Source of the DNA: Tessaracoccus lacteus
GTDB taxonomy: Bacteria > Actinomycetota > Actinomycetes > Propionibacteriales > Propionibacteriaceae
Assembly (NCBI RefSeq): GCF_029917005.1
Contig: NZ_CP123967.1
Location: forward strand, 2,852,001-2,916,000
DNA: 64,000 nucleotides
Direction: 5' to 3'
The translations under genes were made by a program, and so were the position numbers. Below the pieces are notes generated by a model. It had not been told where the DNA came from. It saw nothing but the letters and a program-made list of their open reading frames with translations, and made no database searches. Position 1 is the stretch's first letter. The number at the start of each line of letters is the position of its first letter. Of the stretch, positions 1-8,565 are shown one piece after another.

Positions 1-2948
1 CGCGGCACTGACGGGTACTGGAGCATCCGGTGACTCACGATCTCTCGTGGTGCTCGTCCGGAACAAAGCGCGAAGGCACGTCCATACAAAGCCGGCAAGT
101 CAGCGCCCAGCGGTGTGACGACTGATCCACTGCGCGAGTTGTAGCCAATGAGGGGGTCGCCGGCCCACAGGTTCGCGATGTGCTTCACGAGTTGCGCGTT
201 GCCAAGCCCAAGGGTGCCGTTCGCGATGTCATCGGCGGTGCGAATCACATAGGTCGAGCCAAAGTCCCTTAGCCGGTAGGAGCCAACCCGCGCCAACGAG
301 GTAGCCGCATGCCACGAGGCCGATGCCGTGTCCCAGTACTCTGCGGTCCGATAGCTCGGCACGACTACCCGCTCGAGCGCCATCGCCACCTCGCTGAGTG
401 GCGGCAGCGCCTCGACGATGTCCTTCACCGGTGAGGTCTCCAGGACAGTGATCCCGGCCTCGGCCAAAGCGTCGACAGGCAAATGCCCAGCGACCTCCAC
501 GCGGGCGAGTTCGGCATCAACGCTGGTGCGTACAATGGCGCCGGTGCCGAGTAGCTCCTTGAGCTGATCTACCAGCCCGCTGGAACGAGCCCCGACGAGC
601 ACCCACTGGCCGTCACTCATCGGAACAAGGGTGGAAGTGTTCACCGCCCATTCGGTCACCTGCAGATAGTTGTTCCTAGCGACGTCCACGTGGCCGACCA
701 CCTCGAGACGTCGGAGGAACGAGTCGGCGAACAGGCCCGAGCCCTCGATCTGCGCGGCGACTCGCTCGAACACCGCGAACGAGCCGGTCCCGACATGGTT
801 CAGTGCATCGAACGCCACCTCGAAGTCTGGCTCGCCCGACTCCATTACCGGCGGGATCGCTGGGACAGAGATCGCCTTCGCATCGCCATCCTTCTTCTTC
901 GCAGCCCGCGCAGTCCCGGCAAAGCGGCGCACGAGCCCGCAGGTCGTGCACTCACCCTCGATACTCCGCGTCCGCGCTTGGCCGGGGAGCACGGGCGGGA
1001 GCTGGAATCGGTGCATCCCTGTGATGAGACACGAGTCGCTCGCCATCGGGACGCCCACCCGAGTCTTCGCGACCGATGCGATAGATGTGCTTCGCGCTCG
1101 GGGCACAAACTCCGGCATCGGCGCTGCGCCACCGTCACGACGCGGCTCGAGACCTGCTGTCCTCGCTCCGTTGACATGGCTCGGCCACTCAGCGGGGCCA
1201 GCGGTCAACGGCCAGCGCCGCGAAGAGTCGGGCGAGTAGACCAGACGGATATCGACGTCCTCGACGCGGAACTGCGGAGTGTTGGCCGAGCGCAGTCGGA
1301 GAAGCGCGGTTGACGACGGCTTGTTTGCGTTGTCGACAAACATCGCGACGACGTACTCGCCGTCAGTCAGGCCACGATCCGCGAGAGGGAGCACCGCGAG
1401 TTCGCCGCACTGAACAGATTCGGCGATGAGCTCGGCAGAGTCGATGCGTGTGCCACGGAACACACGAACGCCGACCGAGGATGCTCCAGCAGCAAGTGCG
1501 ACCGCTTCAGGCGGCTCCATCGCTGACCACTTGCGAAGCAAGCCAGGAAGCACGAATCCCCCGCGCAGCGTGAGACTTGTCCGTGCGCGGGGAGCGAGCG
1601 GAAGCAGATCGAAGTGGAGTTGCCCGGTCGGTGCAGAAACGATCTGGACGTGCCGGTAAACGACCCACCCCTGCGGCGCGCCTGGGAGTTCGGCGAGTTC
1701 ATGCCATCCCGGTCGGGCGTGAGTTGCAAGGTGAGCCTCCACCCGCTGCCGCGCATCTGACCGGGCCAGGACGAGGCTGTCCTCGCCGAGCGAAACACGC
1801 TCGACCTCAACGAATGCCCCCTGGAGATCATCCCATCGGAGCGGCGTGACTCGCTTCGGACGACGACCAAAGAGGCGACCTTGGTCGTCCCCGAACTCGC
1901 CTGCCAGCTGCTCTCCAACGAGCGACGCTGCACTGACCCCCTCAGCGCCAGAGAGCCGGGTAGACCCACCGGGCCCGGCAACAGTCGGAACAATCGACTC
2001 CCCATCCGCGAGTTGGAAACGGGCGATGCCCGGCCCTTCTGAGCGGTACGGGAGCATGATGTTGAACTCGATAGACTTGCGAGGGAACGTCCGCAAGAAC
2101 GCCAGCAGGCGTGTCGAGACGACGGGCCGCGCAGAGGAGACCGATTCGATCCCTGACCCATCCCATGCTTCGAGTTCGAGACAGGCAGCACCAACGATGC
2201 GCTCTTGGGCGGCAGGAACTCGCCAAAGGTGGGCAAGATGAGAGCTGAGGGGGAGGCTCGGAGTGGCGGCCGCATAAGGTTCCATCGCGAGACTCATGTC
2301 GTCCGGCGAGATGCGTAGGCCCGGGGTCATGCCCTCGATGGCGAAGAACTCGTGGAGGCCAGCGCGATCGTGCTGACGAACGACCGCCTGTGACATCGGC
2401 AGCCCGATAAAGGCATGGCTGCCGACCGCGTACGCCGTCGGGATGCCCCTCTCTCCTTCCCACGCTTCGAGCCAGGAGTTCAGCGACCCCCACAGCAGAT
2501 CGGCGACCCGGCGATAGTCATTCTCGACCCGCGCGTACTCGGTCGTCGGGACATGCAACAACCGATGCAGCCGGGAGTAGTAGTTGTGCGCGGCAAGGTC
2601 ACCGTCCGCCTGCATCTGCTCTGCTGCGATTGACAACACCACGAGAAGCGGGAGCGCGGGTGGAGTTTCAAGGGGCGAGCGCCGATGGCGCTTCGCAGCC
2701 TCAGCCTGCCAGTGGAATGGGGCCACACCGCACTCGTCCAATTGAAGTGACGACCTGGCGACAGCCGACAGCCCAGCGAGCGTTCGATCTTCGATTTCAG
2801 CGGACGCGAGTACGTTCCGTATCACCTCGGTGTCGGCCAGCGCATAAACCGGTCGCCCAGCCTGAGCAGAGTCGAACATGACGTCCGCGATCGCTTCGCT
2901 CACGCGCTCGTACTCTAAACTCACCGCCAATATCCCCTCACATGTCAT
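1..2948 (-). CDS. Large methyltransferase-linked protein, partial; putative phage-defence component (Druantia DruF/DruH-like?)
   Basis: Reading the minus strand by eye gives an uninterrupted frame of about 982 codons from an ATG at 2948 to the window edge, so the C-terminus is missing. The ATG overlaps the stop of the upstream methyltransferase (ATGA), which implies translational coupling. A Cys/His cluster (C640, H646, C667, C670, the last two as CTTC) looks like a zinc-binding knuckle. The N-terminal third has a helical part (YYSRLHRLL, then VGSHAFIGLPMSQAVVRQHDR around residues 130-195). The middle has beta-rich segments such as LTLRGGFVLPG. I cannot name the family with certainty. Size, partner and these motifs recall the large unassigned proteins of Druantia (DruF/DruG/DruH, STY4851-like) rather than DISARM DrmA/DrmB helicase proteins. 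GC is lower than in the rest of the window. The reading frame is certain; the function is inference. Confidence 0.8.
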   Translation of the reverse strand, partial: MTCEGILAVSLEYERVSEAIADVMFDSAQAGRPVYALADTEVIRNVLASAEIEDRTLAGLSAVARSSLQLDECGVAPFHWQAEAAKRHRRSPLETPPALPLLVVLSIAAEQMQADGDLAAHNYYSRLHRLLHVPTTEYARVENDYRRVADLLWGSLNSWLEAWEGERGIPTAYAVGSHAFIGLPMSQAVVRQHDRAGLHEFFAIEGMTPGLRISPDDMSLAMEPYAAATPSLPLSSHLAHLWRVPAAQERIVGAACLELEAWDGSGIESVSSARPVVSTRLLAFLRTFPRKSIEFNIMLPYRSEGPGIARFQLADGESIVPTVAGPGGSTRLSGAEGVSAASLVGEQLAGEFGDDQGRLFGRRPKRVTPLRWDDLQGAFVEVERVSLGEDSLVLARSDARQRVEAHLATHARPGWHELAELPGAPQGWVVYRHVQIVSAPTGQLHFDLLPLAPRARTSLTLRGGFVLPGLLRKWSAMEPPEAVALAAGASSVGVRVFRGTRIDSAELIAESVQCGELAVLPLADRGLTDGEYVVAMFVDNANKPSSTALLRLRSANTPQFRVEDVDIRLVYSPDSSRRWPLTAGPAEWPSHVNGARTAGLEPRRDGGAAPMPEFVPRARSTSIASVAKTRVGVPMASDSCLITGMHRFQLPPVLPGQARTRSIEGECTTCGLVRRFAGTARAAKKKDGDAKAISVPAIPPVMESGEPDFEVAFDALNHVGTGSFAVFERVAAQIEGSGLFADSFLRRLEVVGHVDVARNNYLQVTEWAVNTSTLVPMSDGQWVLVGARSSGLVDQLKELLGTGAIVRTSVDAELARVEVAGHLPVDALAEAGITVLETSPVKDIVEALPPLSEVAMALERVVVPSYRTAEYWDTASASWHAATSLARVGSYRLRDFGSTYVIRTADDIANGTLGLGNAQLVKHIANLWAGDPLIGYNSRSGSVVTPLGADLPALYGRAFALCSGRAPREIVSHRMLQYPSVP

Positions 2949-4429
2949 ACCGACCGCCCAGCAACAAGGACGGGTTCCGTGCGGAGTGGGTTCGTCCTAG
3001 AAGCGCCTTCCTCCCGAGCGTCTGTCCGCTTGCTCGCTGCGGAGGCATGCTTGGTTCCCAGGGGTTCCGGGTCGGCAATACGTGAGGAGTCGGGATTGCC
3101 CAGCCCCTCGAGTAAGCGTTCGGCAATCGCCTTGACAACACGGGCATTGACGGCGTTGCCGAGCGCCTTGTAAGCCTCGATGTCGGATGTCGGTAAGGAA
3201 ATGCCACCGAGGCTTTGGAGTTCAGCGCACTCAGCAGGTGTCATGTAACGGCGTTCGCCAGTCAGGTTGGCGCCGAGGATGGGAACCTGTGTCTGGGTGA
3301 AGGCGATGAGGCTGGGGGATGTCGTAGGCCGCTTGATCCTGAGCCCAGAAGCACGAACCTGCAGGACGAAGTTGTCGATGTTCCGCGCCTCGCCCTGTGC
3401 GTTCCACTCCATCTTCTGGAAGCTGGAGTGCATCTCCCAGGGCTTCCATTGATCCAGCCAGGGGTCGATCCAGGGGCGGTTGTCCTGGTAGAACTCACGG
3501 TTCTGTCTGATGAAGGCACGCTTCCATCGGGGGAACTGGTAATCGCTATCGCGGCTGGCGTGACTCGGGATCCGCTCCTTCTGTCCGTCGACCGCGCATT
3601 CAAGGCTCTGGCCGAAACTGCCTTTGACACCCATCTGACGTAAACCCCACACCGGTCGACGATCCCACACTCCTGGCGGAGTCTCGTCCTCGTACGGATA
3701 GGTGGCGCCGAACTCCATGGACCAGATCGGGAACGAGGGCATTTTCAGCGAGGCCGGCGAACGACGGAGAAAATCGCCCCACATATCGATCGCATGAAGC
3801 GTTCGCTCGGGAATCGAGCGAGTGAGGGATGTGTCTCGGCGAAGCACCGAGGTAATGTCCGTCGGGCCACTATGCTTGGTCGGCCACTCGAACCTGCTCA
3901 GTCCGTCGAGCGAGCCCACAAAATAAGCGCGATCCCGGACTTGCGGGATGCCGAACTCATGAGGCGAGAAGTGTTCGACTTTGACCGAGTATTCGAGCGA
4001 ATGGAGCATCTCGATGATCTTGCGCTTAGTGCGGCCGCCATCATGCTTCAGAATATTAGGCACATTTTCGAGGATGAAGCGGCGGGGACGCTTGACGCGA
4101 AGGATCTGGTAAACCTTGAAGAATAGGCTGCCCTGTTGGGTGTCGGCGAAGCCCATCTGATCGCCAGCCTTAGAGAACGGTTGGCAGGGAAAACCCGCAG
4201 TTAGCACGTCGTGGTCGGGCACCTCGCGCTCGATGTCTCCATCAGTGTCAAGATCGTTGATGTCACTCCAAGGTTGGATACCGAAGTTGGTCTTGTACAG
4301 GGCGTTGAGTGTCGGCTCCCACTCGGCTGCAAACACTCCTTCGCCTCGGAGGCTCTCGAGGGCGACATGGAAGCCTCCAAGTCCGGCGAAAAGGTCGACG
4401 AACTCGAAGGTTGGTGCTGCGGTTGCCAC
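2945..4429 (-). CDS. DNA (cytosine-5-)-methyltransferase
   Basis: C5-cytosine methyltransferase of 494 residues that modifies DNA with SAM. Motifs appear in canonical order: motif I FVDLFAGLGG (10-19), motif IV PCQ with catalytic C82, motif VI ENV (121-123), motif VIII QVRDR (163-167), a target-recognition region at about 200-385, RYMTPAECAELQ (394-405, motif IX) and GNAVNA (424-429, motif X). A 50-residue polar tail follows. The start is GTG at 4429 with GAGGAGG just upstream; a TTGACA -35 candidate lies at 4498-4493 (minus). No cognate restriction nuclease or Vsr gene is visible beside it. Instead it is coupled to the large protein downstream, as in Druantia type II (DruM) or class 2 DISARM, so it probably marks self DNA for a defence system. 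The enzyme family is certain; system membership is inferred. Confidence 0.95.
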   Translation of the reverse strand: MATAAPTFEFVDLFAGLGGFHVALESLRGEGVFAAEWEPTLNALYKTNFGIQPWSDINDLDTDGDIEREVPDHDVLTAGFPCQPFSKAGDQMGFADTQQGSLFFKVYQILRVKRPRRFILENVPNILKHDGGRTKRKIIEMLHSLEYSVKVEHFSPHEFGIPQVRDRAYFVGSLDGLSRFEWPTKHSGPTDITSVLRRDTSLTRSIPERTLHAIDMWGDFLRRSPASLKMPSFPIWSMEFGATYPYEDETPPGVWDRRPVWGLRQMGVKGSFGQSLECAVDGQKERIPSHASRDSDYQFPRWKRAFIRQNREFYQDNRPWIDPWLDQWKPWEMHSSFQKMEWNAQGEARNIDNFVLQVRASGLRIKRPTTSPSLIAFTQTQVPILGANLTGERRYMTPAECAELQSLGGISLPTSDIEAYKALGNAVNARVVKAIAERLLEGLGNPDSSRIADPEPLGTKHASAASKRTDAREEGASRTNPLRTEPVLVAGRSV

Positions 4430-4498
4430 ATCGCCTCCTCATCGGGTCGCTCCTGCCGGTCCTCGGCCGGAGCGAGCGGTCTCACTCCGCCGTGTCAA

Positions 4499-5054
4499 CG
4501 AGTCTCCCAGCACCCACTGACATTTCTGAAGTCGACATGCGGTGGCCGTGCGAAGTCAATGAGAGCGGCCGTGACGCGAAGCCTCCAATCAGGACGCGTC
4601 AAGCTTCGGCCCCTGTCAGGCTGTTGCTCCTTACGGCGCGCACAACGTCGTCACGGATTCAGACGGGAAGGACTTGTGGACAGCGCAGGCCGCCCGCCCA
4701 GGCAGGCCCGACTAGATGTCGCCCGCCACACAGCAGTCTCCCTCCCCAACTTGAGACGCGAGCTTCCCAGGTGCCCTGCCCGGTGAGATTGGGGTCTTGG
4801 TGCTCAAGCAGGGTCGCGTTCTGGGGCTGTTGGTCGGACTCCGTCTTCAGTTCATTTCTCGTGGCGAGCTTGTGCACGATCTGCTGAGCCAGTTCTGAAG
4901 CCATGAAGACTCGGGACGTCAGGCTCTACGGACAGGGACCGAGCCACTTCAGCGGATCCTGGAGCCCCACAGGGAGAGATGTCCGCACCTCTACCGAGCC
5001 AGGGGCGGTGCTGGGCGACCTCGACCCCGAGGCGGACGGCCGCCGCACAAGTGG
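4499..5054. other. Intergenic stretch with no confident gene; possible gene remnant at 4659-4904 (minus)
   Basis: No frame here has convincing coding character. One minus-strand frame starting at 4904 opens with MASELAQQIVHKLATRNELK, which reads like the first helix of a real protein, but after about 40 codons it turns into glycine/arginine-rich sequence that looks out of frame. It could be a decayed gene between the methyltransferase and the host chromosome. A plus-strand frame at 4903-5082 (59 codons) has no ribosome site and is not called. GC is lower than in the later part of the window. Confidence 0.35.
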
Positions 5055-5117
5055 TAGAATCGTCAACGTTGCAAGCGCGTAGAGGCGTCTCATCTCCCCG
5101 GAGAGAGGCGCCTTTGT
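5055..5117 (+). promoter_or_regulatory. Candidate promoter -10 and attenuator-like hairpin upstream of a small ORF
   Basis: TAGAAT at 5055-5060 is a good -10 box; I see no clear -35. About 25 bases later GGCGTCTC (5084-5091) pairs with GAGGCGCC (5105-5112) with one G-T wobble and is followed by TTTGT, which resembles an intrinsic terminator. A 64-base leader then separates it from the ATG of the 43-codon ORF. The order promoter, hairpin, small ORF, strong terminator suggests an attenuated short transcript. This is inference from layout only. Confidence 0.4.
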
Positions 5118-5180
5118 CGTGAACGGCACCTGCCGCTCATGGCTCGGTAAGCGCACGCGCCGCAGCACCTGGAGGTACTC

Positions 5181-5312
5181 ATGACCAACGAGCCCATCAC
5201 GTTTGATCCTGCGTTCAAGGACATCGCCCGTGAGGTGTCACGGCTTGTCAGCCGTATCAGGGTCGCCCTCGGAACCGATGGACGCTCTGCGGCCCACACC
5301 ACGGGCCACTGA
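5181..5312 (+). CDS. Small protein of unknown function, 43 aa
   Basis: ATG at 5181 is preceded by GGAGG at 5171-5175, a good ribosome site. The product begins MTNEPITFDPAFKDIAREVS, is mostly helical by appearance, has no cysteine, no membrane segment and no signal peptide, and ends GHTTG-like (HTTGH). It has its own leader hairpin upstream and a perfect 18-bp terminator 25 bases downstream, so it may be a monocistronic unit. I do not recognise a family. It sits at the edge of the low-GC defence segment and could be a regulator or a leader peptide. The ribosome site and terminator argue for a real gene, but no homology is visible by eye. Confidence 0.5.
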   Translation: MTNEPITFDPAFKDIAREVSRLVSRIRVALGTDGRSAAHTTGH

Positions 5313-5336
5313 CCACCTGACCTGACTCGGTCAGCC

Positions 5337-5372
5337 AGAGGGCCTCGGATGCGCACACCGCGCATCCGAGGC
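5337..5372. terminator. Strong intrinsic terminator, perfect 18-bp stem, probably bidirectional
   Basis: The left arm (5337-5354) and right arm (5360-5377 including the trailing CTCT) are exact reverse complements around the loop ACACC. A T-rich tail (TTCTTTG) follows on the plus strand. It lies between the 43-codon ORF and the convergent MFS gene that ends at 5396, so it can serve both. Confidence 0.85.
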
Positions 5373-5395
5373 CCTCTTCTTTGCACCGAGCCCGC

Positions 5396-6835
5396 TCAGG
5401 CCAGGTGGACGACCTGCTCGCGCCGGGGCTCTCCCACACCCTGGGGAGCCGAGGGTCGAATGAGGAACCACCCGACCACCGCGGCCGCTGCGAAGATGCC
5501 GGCACCGATCCCGAACGCGACGCGGTATCCCTGCACCAGCGCCTCCGGACCGCTGGCCTCCGAGGCTCCCATCGCGACCACATAGGCCGCGGTCACGACG
5601 GCCAGGCCGATGGATCCGCCGACCTGGTTGGTGGCCGTCACCGTCGCGGACGCGACGCCGGCGTCATGGTCGGCCACGCGGTACAGCGCAAGGTTGTTCA
5701 GCGGAACGACGGTGAACCCCATGCCGATGCCCATGAGCACCAGGCCGGGGAACACCTGCAGCCAGTAGCCGCCGTCGGCGGTCACGAGGGACAGCAGCAG
5801 GAGCCCGACTGCGCTGATCAGCGGTCCGACGATCATCTGCCGGCGGGGACCGATCCGGTCGATCATCCGCACGGCGAACGGCACCATGGCCATCAGCGAG
5901 GCCGTGTAGGGCAGCGTCGCGACGCCGGCGACGAAGGGCTGCAGCCCCAGGACCAGCTGCAGGTGGAAGGCGAGGTAGACCATCGTCGCCACGCCGACGG
6001 CGCCGATCAGGAACTGCACGAGGAACGCCCCGGCGCGGATGCGGTCCGACACGATCCGCAGCGGCAGCAGCGGCTGGCGGGAGCGCCGCTCAATGGCGAC
6101 GAAGGCGACGAGCAGGAGGATGCCGGCGACCACGCAGCCGATCGTGGCGGGCGCGGTGATCGAATGCTCCGCCAGCGTCAGACCGTAGACGAGCAGGCCG
6201 AGGCCGAGCGTCGCGGTGAGAGCGCCGGCGACGTCGTAGGTGGGGCGACCCTCGACGCGGCGCTCGGAGAGCAGCCACAGGCCGAGCACGACGCCGACCG
6301 CCACCAGCGGCACGTTGATGAGCAGGCACCAGCGCCACGACAGGAGCTCGGTCAGCACTCCGCCGGCCAGCAGCCCGACGGCGGACCCGATGCCGCCGAT
6401 GGACCCGAAGATCGCGAACGCCTTGTTGCGCTCCTTCCCGTCGGGGAAGCTGATCGTGACGAACGCCAGCGCGGCGGGGGCCATCAGCGCGGCGGCCGCA
6501 CCCTGGCCGGCCCGCGCGACGAGGAGTTCCGCGCCGCTGTGCGTGAGCCCGCCCCACAGGGAGGCGGCCCCGAACACCACGAGGCCGAGCAGGTAGGTGC
6601 GCTTCAGCCCCCAGTAGTCGGCGATGCGGCCGCCCAGCAGCAGCAGGGCTCCGAACGCGAGCGCGTAGGCGGTGACGACCCACTGGCGGCTGGAGTCGCT
6701 GAGCAGCAGCTCCGCCTGGGCCCTTGGCAGGGCGATGTTGATGATGGTGCCGTCGAGGATGATGAGCAGCTGGGTGAGGGAGACGGCGGCGAGCGTCCAC
6801 CAGCGGTGGGCGGCTGGGTCGGTTCTGCGTGGCAT
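5396..6835 (-). CDS. MFS drug exporter, DHA2 (14-TM) family
   Basis: Proton-driven efflux protein of about 479 residues from the chosen start. The N-terminus after MPRRTDPAAHRWW enters TM1 with LLIILDGTIINIALP, the LD-x-T-I-x-N-x-A-L-P signature of the EmrB/QacA group, followed by ALLLLGGRIADYWG (motif A). The length and many hydrophobic segments fit 14 TM helices. The open frame extends 40 codons further upstream, but that part is Arg/Pro-rich and lacks membrane character, so ATG 6835 is preferred; the ribosome site (GTGAAGG) is weak. It converges on the 5337-5372 terminator. No regulator is adjacent, and the substrate cannot be told. It probably does not belong to the glycoside locus to its right, from which a GC hairpin separates it. 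Confidence 0.88.
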   Translation of the reverse strand: MPRRTDPAAHRWWTLAAVSLTQLLIILDGTIINIALPRAQAELLLSDSSRQWVVTAYALAFGALLLLGGRIADYWGLKRTYLLGLVVFGAASLWGGLTHSGAELLVARAGQGAAAALMAPAALAFVTISFPDGKERNKAFAIFGSIGGIGSAVGLLAGGVLTELLSWRWCLLINVPLVAVGVVLGLWLLSERRVEGRPTYDVAGALTATLGLGLLVYGLTLAEHSITAPATIGCVVAGILLLVAFVAIERRSRQPLLPLRIVSDRIRAGAFLVQFLIGAVGVATMVYLAFHLQLVLGLQPFVAGVATLPYTASLMAMVPFAVRMIDRIGPRRQMIVGPLISAVGLLLLSLVTADGGYWLQVFPGLVLMGIGMGFTVVPLNNLALYRVADHDAGVASATVTATNQVGGSIGLAVVTAAYVVAMGASEASGPEALVQGYRVAFGIGAGIFAAAAVVGWFLIRPSAPQGVGEPRREQVVHLA

Positions 6836-6970
6836 GGGTGTGGCCTTCACTGTTGTCTGATGATGTCCCGGGGGTTTCCAGCCCTCGATCGGCGCCATGC
6901 CGGACCAGCGCCGGGTCGAACCCGGCCAGACGGATGGTGATGCGCGACGGCGCATGCGCCCGCGCGCGGG

Positions 6971-7004
6971 GACGGAGGGGCCGGCTTCGGCCGACCCCTC
7001 CGTC
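6971..7004 (-). terminator. GC-rich hairpin downstream of the deglycosidase fusion gene
   Basis: GACGGAGGGG-C-CGGC (6971-6985) pairs with GCCG-A-CCCCTCCGTC (6990-7004) around a TTCG tetraloop, with a single C-A mismatch. It lies just after the stop at 7013 on the minus strand. There is no T tract, so termination strength is uncertain. Confidence 0.55.
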
Positions 7005-7012
7005 GCGATGGA

Positions 7013-8527
7013 TCAGCCGACCAGCTGCGGCTCGCGGTTGGCGAGCCCGGTCAGGATCTTCTGCTCGAGGCGCAGGTGACGCTCGAGCTGCTCGTGAGCG
7101 TCGTCAAGGTGGAACGCGTGACCCTCGTACTCCGACAGCAGGACGCCCTCGAAGCCGGACTCGACGATCGCGGCGAGCAGCCGGTCGACGGGGATCTGCG
7201 GGTCCTGGAGGTCCTCGGTCACGTGGTAGAACTTCGAGTGGAAGTACTGCGTGCGGTGCAGGAGGGTCTTGAAGCCTTCCACGTCGGCCGGCCCGAAGGA
7301 CAGGAACCCGAACATCTCGGAGATGGCCCACTTCTCGGCCTCGCCGCCGCCCATCCCGGCGATCTTCGCCTGCATGCCGGCCTCGTCGAGGCCGTCGTGG
7401 CGGTGCGCGATGACGTAGTCGAGCAGCTTCGGGTCCGCGCCGTTGGCGATGTGCCGGTCGAGCGCGGGCTGCGCAGGGCGCTCGATGAAGCAGCCGAAGT
7501 CCGGCACCAACCCGAGATAGGGGCTGTCGATCTCGTCCATGGTCTTCAGCATGGCCTGGACGCTGTCGTCGCTCGGCTTGTGGGGCGCGTGGACCTCGAT
7601 GCCGATCCGCACGCCGTAGCGCTCGGCCATGGCGGCGGCCGCGGGCATCAGGTGCAGCGGGATGTCGCCCGCCCTCAGGAACGTGGCGCCGAGGTCGCGG
7701 GCGGTCATCAGATCGGCCGTGATGTCGAGCATCAGGTCGGCGTCGGTGGCGTCGTGGCCGGTGATCTTGCCCTTGTCGAGGTAGCCGCCGTAGCTGTTGA
7801 TCTCGACGCCGAAGCGCTCCGACAGCCCGCGGACAGCGGCGATCTCGGCGGCGGTGGGGCGCGGGTACTGCGAGAAGACCATCGAGCCGATCAGCTCGTA
7901 CTTGCGCACGCCGAGGGCGTTGAGCTCGGCGAACATGTCGGCGAGGCCGTAGTTGGGGTCGTCGACGAGGCGCTGCTCGAAGCCGTACAGCGAGACGGCC
8001 TGCTCGATGGTGCCGATCGTCGCGCTGGAGACGCCGGCGCGGGCCGGGACGGTCCCGGTGGAGGCCTCGATGGCCGACGGTCGCGCCAGGGCCGGGCCGT
8101 CGGTCAGCGTCAGGGTGCGGGTGACCGAGCTGTCGACCATGCCGTAGGCGCCGGGGCCGAACTGCATGTACACGTTACGCACGTGCAGCACGAGCTCCAC
8201 CTCGTGGTCCCCCGCGGCGAGGCCGCCGTTGAACACCTTGAGGCGCAGGTCCCGCTTGAGGTCCCAGAACTCGGTGAAGGCCAGGGCGAGCTGATCCGGC
8301 ATGAACAGCTTCTCGTTGAACTCGAACAGCATCAGCTCTGGCGAGATCGGAGCGCCGTCGACGATGACGTCGAGCTTCTCGATCGACGACAGGGGCATGC
8401 CGCGGTAGTAGTTGAGTCCGATGTCGAGCGTGAAGCCGACGGTCTGGTCGCCGAGGACGAGCCTGCGCAGGCAGTCGGGGCGTAGGACCTTCTCCTCGTG
8501 GGGCAGCTTCATGAACAGCGTTGGCAT
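7013..8527 (-). CDS. C-glycoside deglycosidase, beta-alpha single-chain fusion (DUF6379 + sugar phosphate isomerase-like TIM barrel)
   Basis: 504 residues. Residues 1-145 match the small beta subunit of C-deglycosylation enzymes (DUF6379): NYYRGMPLSSIEKLDVIVDG at 39-58, then GDHEVELVLHVR at 107-118. The same pattern is in the separate 128-residue protein at 17096-17482. Residues 170-504 are a xylose-isomerase-like barrel with the expected metal ligands: E311 in IEVHAP, D343 in VPDFGCF, H430 in FHSKF, E466 in LLSEYEG. The same four recur in the separate alpha subunit at 16087-17094. Known CarBC and DgpBC enzymes are heterocomplexes of two chains that cleave the C-C bond of 3-keto-C-glycosides by elimination; here both are on one chain, beta first. 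The start is ATG 8527 with AGGAGA upstream. It is the last gene of a minus-strand operon with a ROK regulator and a sugar symporter. Function is inferred from family; the substrate is unknown. Confidence 0.8.
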   Translation of the reverse strand: MPTLFMKLPHEEKVLRPDCLRRLVLGDQTVGFTLDIGLNYYRGMPLSSIEKLDVIVDGAPISPELMLFEFNEKLFMPDQLALAFTEFWDLKRDLRLKVFNGGLAAGDHEVELVLHVRNVYMQFGPGAYGMVDSSVTRTLTLTDGPALARPSAIEASTGTVPARAGVSSATIGTIEQAVSLYGFEQRLVDDPNYGLADMFAELNALGVRKYELIGSMVFSQYPRPTAAEIAAVRGLSERFGVEINSYGGYLDKGKITGHDATDADLMLDITADLMTARDLGATFLRAGDIPLHLMPAAAAMAERYGVRIGIEVHAPHKPSDDSVQAMLKTMDEIDSPYLGLVPDFGCFIERPAQPALDRHIANGADPKLLDYVIAHRHDGLDEAGMQAKIAGMGGGEAEKWAISEMFGFLSFGPADVEGFKTLLHRTQYFHSKFYHVTEDLQDPQIPVDRLLAAIVESGFEGVLLSEYEGHAFHLDDAHEQLERHLRLEQKILTGLANREPQLVG

Positions 8528-8565
8528 GGTGTTCTCCTGGTTTCGTGTGGTGGGTGGTGCGTGGT

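Noticed and set aside
1367..2275. A 302-codon Ser/Arg-rich frame and other short frames within 1-2940
   Set aside because: They overlap a continuous 982-codon minus-strand frame with normal protein composition.
2945..4429. Simple restriction-modification pair
   Set aside because: No nuclease motif is visible in the coupled protein or nearby, and no Vsr gene; a multi-gene defence system is more likely.
4430..5180. tRNA gene or attachment site bounding the defence segment
   Set aside because: No cloverleaf-like sequence or direct repeat pair found by eye within the window; the left boundary is outside.
5381..6940. A 519-codon plus-strand frame opposite the MFS gene
   Set aside because: Composition is dominated by Gln, Asp, Arg and Gly from the antisense of a membrane protein; the minus frame has proper TM helices and family motifs.
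7076..8485. A 469-codon plus-strand frame opposite the deglycosidase fusion
   Set aside because: Acidic, Val/Glu/Asp/Gly-rich antisense translation; the opposite strand has recognisable domains and ribosome site.
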